Assembly (NCBI GenBank): GCA_004352715.1
Contig: SCFE01000051.1
Location: 448,468-472,017 of the forward strand
DNA from: Hofstenia miamia
Lineage: Eukaryota; Xenacoelomorpha; Acoela
Length of the DNA: 23,550 nt
Reading direction: 5' to 3'
Made by a program: the position numbers and the translations under genes. Shown piece by piece: positions 1 to 8,710 of the stretch; positions within the stretch are counted from its first letter, which is position 1, and the number at the start of each line of letters is the position of its first letter. The notes under the pieces are model-generated. The model did not search any database. It saw only the letters and a list, made by a program, of their open reading frames with translations, and was not told where the DNA came from.

Positions 1-600
1 AAACCTCCAATCTATTGTGCATCCCTCCGCCTACAGTGGAGACTCCGCTAATCCAACCAAAATGGAAGGTCCGGAAACCTAAGAAGAAGATTGCTGCTCA
101 ATTGCCTGATAGGATAAACTTCGTCAATAACAAATCAGAAGCTATTAAAGCAAGCAGGACCAGCGAGTATAAAGCTGCATGTGAAAAACTCATTGCGGGA
201 GATAATGCCGAGCACATGTTCATTGATGGTAAGTTGACAATAACTGATATTTTCACGAGGGGACTCCCGATTCATCAGCAACTGAGGATGATACAGGAAA
301 AACTAGCTGCTTTACAACCCCGCGTCCTTATTCTTTTTCAGGCGGCCGGAGATCTCATGTGGATCAATAACATCAAAACTGTAATGTGATACTACGACGT
401 CACAAAATGAATAGAGATCATCACAATGCTTTGAGCAAACGTCTCGGATCCAGAAGAAATGATGTTGAACCAAGTCCAGGAGTACTGCGTGCTCTTTGTA
501 GACCACGCCACCAACATGGGATCCCTTTGACAGGTCTTCCTGCACTTCTATCCAGACACCGAAATAAGCGCTGACAATGCTCACACCTCCAATACAGATG

Positions 601-785
601 NNNNNNNNNNNNNNNNNNNNNNNNNNNNNNNNNNNNNNNNNNNNNNNNNNNNNNNNNNNNNNNNNNNNNNNNNNNNNNNNNNNNNNNNNNNNNNNNNNNN
701 NNNNNNNNNNNNNNNNNNNNNNNNNNNNNNNNNNNNNNNNNNNNNNNNNNNNNNNNNNNNNNNNNNNNNNNNNNNNNNNNNNNNN
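601..785. other. Assembly gap (185 N) with unmerged overlap
   Basis: The 30 bases before the gap (571-600) are identical to the 30 bases after it (786-815). The homologous copy near 6600-6640 reads through this point once, without an insertion. The gap therefore probably represents a failed merge of overlapping contigs and not missing sequence. Confidence 0.85.
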
Positions 786-1094
786 CTGACAATGCTCACA
801 CCTCCAATACAGATGCAACTATGACGCTCATGATTGCTCTGAAAGGCCTTCGACTCTATGAGCGGTTCTATGACAACTTCACGAGGTGGCTAAACAATCT
901 CCAGAGAAATTGCCCAGTTAGCAATTGGATGCCCACCATAAGGTCACGCAAAGGGAGGTGCTGATCCAATTAACTCGCAAAGCTAGCTATTCAGAAGTAA
1001 CAACGTGGGATGGTGAACTTGCAATAAAGATGATCGTGGCTACTCAAAGTATCGTTTCCAGGCCAGCCCTTCAACTGTTAGCCAAAAATTAATT

Positions 1095-1108
1095 TGAGCA
1101 AGGGGGCG
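1095..1108 (+). other. Polypurine tract of retroelement copy 1
   Basis: The purine-rich stretch GAGCAAGGGGGCG lies directly before the TGTAGAG start of the LTR. This is the expected plus-strand primer site of an LTR retroelement. The equivalent tract lies before the second LTR at 6926-6938. It also overlaps the end of the ORF-X coding sequence. Confidence 0.8.
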
Positions 1109-2138
1109 TGTAGAGTTGCTCAGGGATTTTGTCGAATTTATTCTTTTTAAATTGTATCGTCGTATTATTACGTCACTATGACGTTATCGATCAATTTCGA
1201 TCTTAGTTTGCTATTATTAAATTGATGTCCCCTTGTTGGTGCTTTTATTTTGCTCAAATTGAATTTTGCGAGGGAATTTAGAATTGATCATGTTAAACTA
1301 CATTGCTATCTAAAGTTGTAAACAAAGGCAGGTAATGATGACACTTTTGTATATAAACTGAGAGACCTGTAGCGATCATTCAATAGACTTTGTCTACTCT
1401 TAACTGCCGTCTTTACCATTGTATTTCTTATTTATTTATTATCTTAAATGAAACTTATTGCTTAAGATCNNNNNNNNNNNNNNNNNNNNNNNNNNNNNNN
1501 NNNNNNNNNNNNNNNNNNNNNNNNNNNNNNNNNNNNNNNNNNNNNNNNNNNNNNNNNNNNNNNNNNNNNNNNNNNNNNNNNNNNNNNNNNNNNNNNNNNN
1601 NNNNNNNNNNNNNNNNNNNNNNNNNNNNNNNNNNNNNNNNNNNNNNNNNNNNNNNNNNNNNNNNNNNNNNNNNNNNNNNNNNNNNNNNNNNNNNNTCTCT
1701 CGTTCATATTTCAACACGTACATGCACCTATAAATTGAAACACTGTGATGATACCATGCCATTGGCTAGAACGAATAGCTGGCAATTACAGATTATTTAA
1801 TAGTGAGCTGAGAGATATCAATGAAAATGAGAGTTTGTATTTTTTAGGTGAGATAGAAATTAAGCAAGTGAGACAAATAGGGTAGCACCAGTCAATAGGT
1901 TAAGCACTTTACTTCTGGATGTTCTGCTTCAGCTGGAAGCCATAGGAATTGGTCATCTTGGTTCTTACCTAAAAGTAGTTCTGTTACTTGGATGAATTAC
2001 CAATGTTGCATCTATAGGTTATAAGTTCTGTGTTATTCCCCTCCCAGAATCATGGCTGTTCTGTAAACGCTATTCAAGCCTTTTGTGGAGTCAATTAAGT
2101 TTCTAGTTAAGTTTTCCTACCAGCCACTGATTCTACAA
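1109..2138 (+). repeat. LTR of the younger retroelement copy (3' LTR)
   Basis: The repeat begins TGTAGAG and ends ATTCTACA, giving the short inverted ends TGTAGA/TCTACA and the canonical TG...CA borders. It aligns along its length with the LTR at 6939-7840; shared blocks include TGTAAACAAAG near 1317, GGGTAGCACCA near 1880 and TTGGTCATCTTGG near 1949. It follows a polypurine tract and ORF-X, so it is the 3' LTR of copy 1. It contains 226 N at 1470-1695; by comparison with the other LTR only about 125 bases should be missing there. Its 5' part has many CG sites, unlike the 6939 LTR. A primer-binding site (TGG...) is not evident after 2138, which argues against its being the 5' LTR of the next element. 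Confidence 0.85.
1470..1695. other. Assembly gap inside LTR (226 N)
   Basis: A run of N interrupts the LTR at 1109-2138. The homologous interval in the other LTR (about 7288-7411) is shorter than the N run, so the gap size is probably not accurate. Confidence 0.9.
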
Positions 2139-2280
2139 TATGAATGGAAAGGCTATTTTGCCTATTATGATAAGAGAAGAAATTTCAGAAGAAGAGATAA
2201 TATGCCACCAACATCATGATCAAGTATTATCTGAGATAATAAAGAGGCTTAAGGATCTGTTTTTTCCTACCACTCCCATG

Positions 2281-3508
2281 GTAAATTGTTATTTTAAAAA
2301 ATAACTAACTGAAAATGGTATGCTCTATGGTAAGAGTAGAAACAACCAACTCACAATCCCCAAATACTTTCACCAAGATCTAGTAAGACATGTACATGAG
2401 AGAGGGCACTTTGGAATAATTCAAACAGAAAAAACTATTAATACTTGATATGTCACTATAGGCATAAGGTCTGCAGTTATGGATGTCAGCTATAAATGTG
2501 AAAAATGTCTTCTACACAACTCTAGTCATTTCCCTTAACAGAGGGCTTAACCCAAGTGTTGAGTGGTCAAAAGCCTGAATGAAATCATCCATATGGATCT
2601 AGAACAATTTTCAAAAGACAATGAGGGTTTTCAGTACCTCCTAGTAATAGTGGATCACTTCACCAAATACGCTCAAATTATTCCACTAAATAGTATAGTC
2701 ACTGAACAGATAGCCAAGAAAATAGTGAAAGAGTGGATATTAAAGAATAGACCAATGTGTAAATTAGTATCTGATCACAGACCTCAATTTAAAAACAACT
2801 TAATGGAAGAGCTAATGATAGAATTGTACATGTATTTACAACAGCCTATCATCATCAGGTGAATGGACTGGTAAAATGGCTGAACAGGACTCTCATCAAA
2901 TTGATTTTAGTGGCATTGTCTCATGCTGCTGGCTAAGAATGGAGATGTGTCATAGATTGCATAGAGTACTTTTACAACACCTCTGTACACTCCACAACAG
3001 GGATGAGTCCATTTAAAGCTATGTTTGGTTTTGAAGCTTTAACATCACTCTCTATGATGTTCCTAAAATATGCTGAGAATAGTGTTGAACAATATGTTTC
3101 ATGCCTTGTACAGGATATGCAACAAATAAATTTAACAGTTTGTCAACACAAATCAATCTAGCATATGACAAAAGAATATTTCAATAAAAAACTGTATGGT
3201 GAACCTCATAAGCATGGCAATAAAGTCTTTGCATACTTACCCTGTGTCATTAGTGATCATAATCAAGTACAAATTTGGTGAATGATTGGTAGGAACATTT
3301 TATGATAGAGAAAGTGCTTGATCATAACATATATGCATTAAATAATGGTAAAACAGTACATTTTCAGAGGCTCAAACAAGCAATAAAAGATGTAGAGAAT
3401 GTAATTATTGATGATAATAGTGAATTTACCTTAGTTGATAACTGTATCAATGTTTTTGAAACATATGAAAATTTAACTGATTTTGCTGAAGAGGATTTAG
3501 GACCTTAA
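2281..3508 (+). pseudogene. Ty3/gypsy-type integrase relic
   Basis: This is a decayed retroelement integrase, the enzyme that inserts element cDNA into chromosomes. In order it shows an H2C2 zinc-binding region (histidines in RHVHERGHFG at 2386-2415; CEKC with cysteine codons at 2497 and 2506), then the catalytic core. The first Asp is in IHMDLEQF (codon 2596-2598) and the second in VSDHRPQF (codon 2773-2775). The third acidic position lies in a block resembling the HPQ.NG..E motif near 2847-2890, but codon 2874-2876 is AAA (Lys), not Glu. A GPY/F-like C-terminal segment follows, ending VHFQRLKQA near 3390. Stops are at about 2449 and 2860, with a frameshift between the second Asp and the third catalytic position. 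No reverse transcriptase or protease is visible upstream; only about 140 bases separate this relic from the LTR ending at 2138. It cannot be functional. CG dinucleotides are nearly absent. Confidence 0.85.
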
Positions 3509-4024
3509 CCTTATAACTCCATTTAGGAATGACACCCATCAGAAATAAAAAACAAGAGTTGCCAGCTCCCCCATCCTGCTGAAGATTCAGAAGGAAGATG
3601 GTAATTAGGAGATATGATACTGATGCCTCAACTAGGTGTGAGAGACAACTATCTCTGCTTGACAATGCTCATAATAGAAAGAGAGGATAAATCAAAGGTG
3701 CTGAGGAGATTCTGACCTCATGTGGGAAACACAGCTCCACAACTAGGAGAGGAGACAGCAATGGCAATGTCCTCACCTTGCTACTATGTGGGGAGAAATG
3801 TATCTCCACATGCATGAGTAGAGCTGGCACAAAAAATTGATAAGACTGATAAAACACAAACTTTTCATAACCCTTTTAGTACATTACAAATTGTAAATGC
3901 CCCCCCCCTCAATGAGTGACTTGATAGCCCCTTCAACCTCAGTTAGTTCTTCCACAGTTACTTCCACCATTTGTTCTAGGAAGACAGAAGATCAGAAAAA
4001 GAAGATGTCCAAGGTTGGTTATGA
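3509..4024 (+). other. Decayed retroelement interior, no readable product
   Basis: Between the integrase relic and the next readable frame no reading frame of meaningful length survives. A run of nine C lies at 3900-3908. The stretch is CG-free like its neighbours and is taken as part of the same old element by position only. Confidence 0.5.
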
Positions 4025-4669
4025 GACTCTTCATCTGTATTCATAGCCATATGTCAAGCCACCCATTTAGTTCATGACAATATCTCTGAAGAGACACACA
4101 ATAAGTTATTGCAGACATATAACACAAAAAACTTAACTTGCTCTATAGACATGATACCCTTTTTAATGGATGCTGAACATTGTCTGAAAGTTAACACAAT
4201 CATTTGCTATGATTCTAAAATGCTTGAGGGAATTAGCAAACTCTATTAGGGAAGCACTGTCCATACATTGTTTGATGAAAATTTTAATATTCATAACTTA
4301 TGTCAATTTCTAAATAATAGTAGTACTATACATAGCTTTGAATGCATAAATATTGACTTTCCTAACTTGTTAGTATTCTACTTCTTCAGGGTCTATGAAG
4401 TGCAAGATGAACAAATTATGGAACAGATCAAGATTGTGTACAGAATTGCCATTGTTGAAAAAATTTGACTTGTCATGGTTGTTAGGGAGGAATATGAGGA
4501 CAAAATCCCTGATGCAGTGAAAAGTTTACATTTTCATATGGAGAATTTCATTATATTATTTCACTCCAGCTATCATCCAATTTCAATATACCATACCAAT
4601 ATCATTTCTGTAATTAAACTACTGTACCCTGACTTAATGCTATGTCAAAAGATACCCCCCACCAGTTAG
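4025..4669 (+). pseudogene. Unidentified decayed retroelement ORF (ORF-A)
   Basis: One frame reads from about 4025 to 4669 with only a TAG near 4247 and a TGA at 4466-4468, too long for chance in such AT-rich DNA. The product is not recognised. It contains several cysteines (for example in ICQATHL, NLTCSID, EHCLKV, HNLCQFL, FECIN) and two potential N-glycosylation sites (NLT, NSS), which would fit the extracellular part of an envelope-like protein. However, no signal peptide, fusion peptide or clear membrane anchor is visible. It lies downstream of integrase and upstream of ORF-X in the same orientation. An env-like relic is possible; a novel accessory protein is the alternative. Confidence 0.4.
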
Positions 4670-5195
4670 CTGTGGATCAGAAATTGATAACATTCTTCAA
4701 TCACAAACATTAGAGCTAACAGATGTGCACACTTGCTCTCTCTACATAGTAAACAACATGAGAGTAAGTTTTGCCTTTGCTCAGAGTACCCAAACATTGA
4801 ATGAAATCCAGGAGATATAGACAGACATCAAAGTTGATAAGAACCCTGAGTCCAACTGGCCCACACTAAACATTAAGAGTCTTACATCTCAATATCATTG
4901 ATCAGTAGAAAGATTATTGCAAGAAATAAAATTCTCTTATGAGACACAAGATAGAAAAAATTTTGGACAGCATTTGTTTTCAGAGAAGAATGTTCTGGAT
5001 ATATATGTGAGAGGAGCAATTTGAATCATAGCAATCTATTTAATAAGAGAGCCACAATTGACCCTTCCTATAAATCAAGAAAAAAGAATAGCCATAGCAA
5101 AGACAGAATCCCATGAATTAGCAGTATGCCCCCTCACATGGAAGGTGAAGATTTCAATGCTCCACAAGTGCACACCTCCATCATGACAAGGGTAG
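4650..5195 (+). pseudogene. Unidentified decayed retroelement ORF (ORF-B), possibly the N-terminal part of ORF-X
   Basis: A second frame takes over at about 4650 and stays readable to about 5345, with stops at about 4819 (TAG), 4901 (TGA), 5023 (TGA), 5184 (TGA) and 5193 (TAG). Recognisable protein-like stretches include LQSQTLELTDVHTCSLY and ERLLQEIKFSYETQD. No family is recognised. The frame runs on without a break into the region counted as ORF-X copy 2 (ATG at 5196). It may therefore be the amino-terminal part of the same protein or a separate gene. Several of the stops could derive from CGA or TGG codons, but no sister copy covers this part in the window, so that cannot be tested here. 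Confidence 0.35.
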
Positions 5196-6966
5196 ATGAA
5201 AAGAGCTAATGATAAATTTGAAAAATATTATGCCCAACTGGTGGGGGCAACCACCAATGGCACAATGGCAGAGACCAAGTTCACAATGTTCCACTCAGAT
5301 AATGCCCCACTTAGTACCAAGAGCAACTCCCTGGATCAACAAACAGATTCTTAGAAAGACTGAAAATGAATGACATGCCAGATAGAAATGAGATTTTCTT
5401 TAATTTACAATGGCTATCCTATCCAGAATGTGGCTATGGACAGTTCACTGAATTAGTGTTGCAGGTTAAGAAAGAAGGATGAATTGTCCCTATCACTATT
5501 TTTGAACAAATCATGAGGACACTAGAACAATTTTTCAAGGAAGAAGAATTATTGGCTACTTCATCAGTGCTGCTTTCACCATCCATTTGAGAGCTCATAG
5601 AAAGAGTTCATTTAGAAAAAATTGGAGGACTTTTAACACCTCCTAGGCCAACACCTCACTGATCCATCACTGAGAATGAGAGAATTATGATGATAGAGCA
5701 TGACTCTGCAGAATTTGTTGAGGATCTCATAATCCAACAAAGAGTTTTAGTTGAAAACAAAGAGAAAAACATCCTTGCTATGATGAAATGGTGCTTAATG
5801 AAAATATTTACTAAAGAAGAGCTGGTCATTTTAGAGTCCCCAGAGTTCTGGATGTAGAGTGTACTACTACTCATGTAAAAATATCTGCAAACCAAATTGA
5901 AGGGTTGTGTTTATGAGGTAAGATCTGGGACACAGTAAAAGAGGTGAGAATCAACTATCTGGTTACAATTGGAACAGCCAGTCTTAGAGCAGAATCTGGG
6001 TTTCTGGAATTAGAAAATAACATTCAAAAGGAAAACTGGCTATGCATACCTCCTCCATGTATAGAGACTCCATTTGTACAACCAAAGTGGCAAGTAAAGA
6101 AAGGCAAGAAGAAAGTGGCAGCACACTTAACTGAAAAGCTGAACTTTGTGAGTAGTGGTTCTGAAGCAAACAGACTTAGCAGAACAGAAGAGTACAAAAT
6201 TGATGTGTGAAAAACTGATTGAAGGAGGTAACAAAGTAAGAATCCTCATAGATGGGAAGTTAAATATCCATGAAATCTTTAATAAGGGAAGCCCAATACA
6301 TAAGCAACTATGAAGAATTCATGAAAAAATAGCAAGTACAAACCCTTGAGTGTTAATTTTATTTCAGGCCGCTGGGGATTTAATGTGGATCAACTATATT
6401 GAGAACATCACCTGATATTATGATGTCACCAAAAGAATAGAGATTATAACAATGCTCTGTGCTGATGTGTCTGATCCTGATGAAATGACATTAAATCATG
6501 TTCAAGAATTTTGCTAACTTTTTGTTGATCATGCCACCAGGATGGGGTCTTTGAGAGCTGTTTTTGTACATTTTTACAAAGACAGAACAATCAGAGCTGA
6601 TGATGCATATACTTCTGACACAGATGCAATGATGACTCTAATGATAGCAATCAAAGGATTGTATGAAAGGTCTTATGACACCTTTACCTGTCAGTTAAAC
6701 AATTTAAGATGCAACTGCCCAATTAGCTCCCAAATGCTGTGCTCCAGTTCTTCAGATTAAGAGCTGAGGTTGTAACTCAAAGAGAAGTACTCATGCAAGT
6801 CACACATGAACCCCAGTATGCTGAAGTTCAAGATTGGGAAGGAGCTTTAGCAATTGAAATGATAACAGCAACTCAGAAGATAGTTTTAGGACCTGCTCTC
6901 CAATTGTTACTGCAGAATTATTTTGAGCAAGGGGGGCATGTAGAGTCACTCAGGGAAATTTTGTGA
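5196..6966 (+). pseudogene. ORF-X copy 2: unidentified 3' gene of LTR retroelement, old copy
   Basis: This is the most complete ORF-X copy in length but the most decayed. Alignment with the minus-strand copy starts near 5530 (EQFF.EEELL, then ELIERV.LEK.GG at about 5590) and continues through FTKEELVIL, a proline/basic block (IPPP..ETP..QPKW.VKK), ILFQAAGDLMWIN, YYDVTKRIEIITML and ALQLLLQNYFEQGG. It ends at TGA 6964-6966, inside the LTR. Frameshifts occur near 5350, 5850, 6190 and 6750. In-frame stops are mostly TGA at positions where the sister copies have Arg or Trp, for example near 5479, 5588, 5662, 5914, 6312 and 6346. No known domain, signal peptide or membrane segment is seen; the product looks soluble and mixed helical. 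The conserved blocks shared by diverged copies suggest past protein-level constraint. Function unknown; a non-canonical accessory or structural protein is an inference. Confidence 0.7.
6926..6938 (+). other. Polypurine tract of retroelement copy 2
   Basis: GAGCAAGGGGGGCA directly precedes the TGTAGAG start of the LTR, matching the tract at 1095-1108. It codes for EQGG.. of ORF-X in frame. Confidence 0.8.
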
Positions 6967-7840
6967 TTATTATTTCTTGATTATATATTTGCAATGATGT
7001 CAGTATGACGAAAAGTCTTATTTTGGTTTTAGTTTATGAAAACAATTTAATGTCCCCTTGCTTAGGTGCTACATATTATTAGTGCTCAAACTAAATTGTG
7101 AGGGAAAACATGACATGATTATCATATGATCTTTGGTTGTAAACAAAGACAGGTAATAATTTGAATTGCATAAAGTGAGCAATGATGTAGAAAATGGTTA
7201 ATAGATTTTATCTAGCTTCAACTAACATTTACCTTTTATTTTATTAACTTTCTTTTTCAATATGCAAATAACTGTGTAAGTTACAGCAACAATTTGGGAG
7301 TGCTTTCCTCAAGTACTGACATGACACATAGCATCTAGAGATCCATCTAGCCCAAATTGTGGTCTTTTTAGGTTATGTATATGGCTATGTATAGGGAAAT
7401 AATAAACCTGTTGTTCTATTTCAACAAATACATGCACAGATAACTGATTACACTGTGATGATATTATACTGTTGGTTAGCATGAATGCATGGCAACTACA
7501 TGCTATTATTTGGTGAGCTGAGAGATAACAATGCAAATGAGATGTTTATTTTATTGATGAGATAGATAATAAAATGTGAGACAATTAGGGTAGCACCATT
7601 CACTCAAGTTAAGCACTTCTCTTTTTGGATATCACTTTGGCCAGAAGCCATACAAATTGGTCATCTTGGATTTTACCTAAAAAGTCTTACTTACTTGGAT
7701 GAATTATTGATGTTTGTTCTAATAAATTCCCTATGTTAATTTACTGGAATCAGGGCTGTTATAATAAGGTCACTACTACAACCTTCTGCCATGACAATGA
7801 GTTCTATAGAATAATTAGAGTGCCAGCCCACAATTCTACA
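6939..7840 (+). repeat. 3' LTR of the older retroelement copy
   Basis: This gap-free LTR of 902 bases begins TGTAGAG and ends ATTCTACA, mirroring the LTR at 1109-2138. It carries the same ordered blocks, including TGTAAACAAAG near 7138, GGGTAGCACCA near 7588 and TTGGTCATCTTGG near 7657. It holds one CG dinucleotide (near 7008), while the first LTR has a dozen or more in its 5' third. Divergence from the other LTR is high, so the two are not a same-age pair from one insertion. The bases after both LTRs start ATA, but no convincing target duplication can be paired because the 5' end of this element is not in the window. Confidence 0.85.
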
Positions 7841-8440
7841 ATAGTAATTAGCACCCATATAAATATATATACAGGGTGAGTCATAAGTCTTCAACAAAGT
7901 GGATTTTGTGTCTTCAAAGGCTTTATTGAGGTAACAACAATATTTTGAATATCTACATACTTTTCTGAATTGATTAAATTATGTGTGCAACATAATAGTG
8001 TTATGGCAAGCATTTGTGAATTTTACTTAAGCCACTGTAATTGAAAGTGTGATGGATCTTTTCACTATAATATATTGTTCAAGTAATAACTTCTTTTTAG
8101 AAGACTGTCAATGGTTTGGTATATGCTGTTATTTAATAATCAGTGGAATCACACATTCTGCTATTGTTACATAACTGCTTCTAAAAAAAATACATCCTTC
8201 TGCCTAAATGTAAGTGATTTTCCATTTCTCTTTGTATTTATAACTTGTATCACATAGGCCATACTGTAGTTTAAGTATTTGCTAGGAAGCCTTTTTTAAA
8301 CAGTTGCATAACAAACAGCTCTTCCACATTGCCACAGAGGTGGCTGCCTAGATGTGTTAAAAATTTTTTGGGTGGATTCTTCCCCAATAGGCCTATTATA
8401 ACCATGTGGACAGTTTTCAAATACAATTTTCATTTATTAT
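7841..8440. other. Non-coding AT-rich DNA with a transposon-end-like motif
   Basis: No gene is readable. ACAGGGTGAGTCATAAGT at about 7872 resembles the ACAGGGTG-type termini seen on many invertebrate DNA transposons, but no matching partner end was found. CG dinucleotides are absent. Confidence 0.35.
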
Positions 8441-8710
8441 TCAAGAGTTAAAAATCTTTGTAAGACCTTGGTGTCTTACTTTTGGAAAAAGAATTGGAGA
8501 ATTTTCAATTATGCAGATTTTTGCAATATGCAATAGAGCCAGAATGTGTGAGCAGTAATAGCACTTTGCAAGCATTTGGCATGAGCAGACCATGACATCA
8601 GAAATGATTATAAACTGGTAATCTTTGAAAAGTAAGTGCAATATATCCTCCTCTTTCTTTTCTATAGACATAGGCCATTGCTTGGTATTTGAATTTAGTT
8701 CTATGTGCAC
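8441..8710 (-). pseudogene. SWIM-like zinc-binding fragment (possible transposon relic)
   Basis: The minus-strand frame contains CSCQMLAKCYYCSHILALL, which fits the SWIM zinc-binding pattern C-x-C-x(n)-C-x-H followed by an aliphatic helix. SWIM domains occur in Mutator-like transposases and in YqaJ-nuclease-associated proteins of invertebrate mobile elements. No transposase or nuclease domain could be read on either side; stops accumulate quickly. The surrounding DNA is CG-free. Without a partner domain a chance match cannot be excluded. Confidence 0.35.

Larger units (their letters stand above)
1..1108 (+). pseudogene. ORF-X copy 1: 3' part of unidentified LTR-retroelement gene, broken
   Basis: This is the downstream part of a gene also present at 5196-6966 (+) and 22767-23550 (-). 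The window starts inside it. The reading frame opens with LCIPPP, then a basic stretch (KWKVRKPKKK), and is open to a TGA at 387-389. Beyond that, similarity to the 5196-6966 copy continues (FQAAGDLMWIN, YYDVTK, IEIITML) through further TGA codons near 408, 432 and 528 and a TAA near 1089. The last conserved residues (FEQGG) overlap the polypurine tract just before the LTR. No transmembrane segment, signal peptide or known catalytic motif is visible. Its place between integrase and 3' LTR is where an env gene usually sits, but it does not look like one. CG dinucleotides are still common, so this copy is younger than the 5196-6966 copy. The function is unknown. Assignment to the same retroelement family is firm; any protein family is not. 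Confidence 0.75.

Noticed and set aside
312-818. Long frames across the N runs at 601-785, 1470-1695 and 21767-22766
   Set aside because: They are open only because N is not a stop; the real sequence on either side does not support a protein.
3900-3908. Run of nine C
   Set aside because: A simple homopolymer inside decayed retroelement DNA; not informative.
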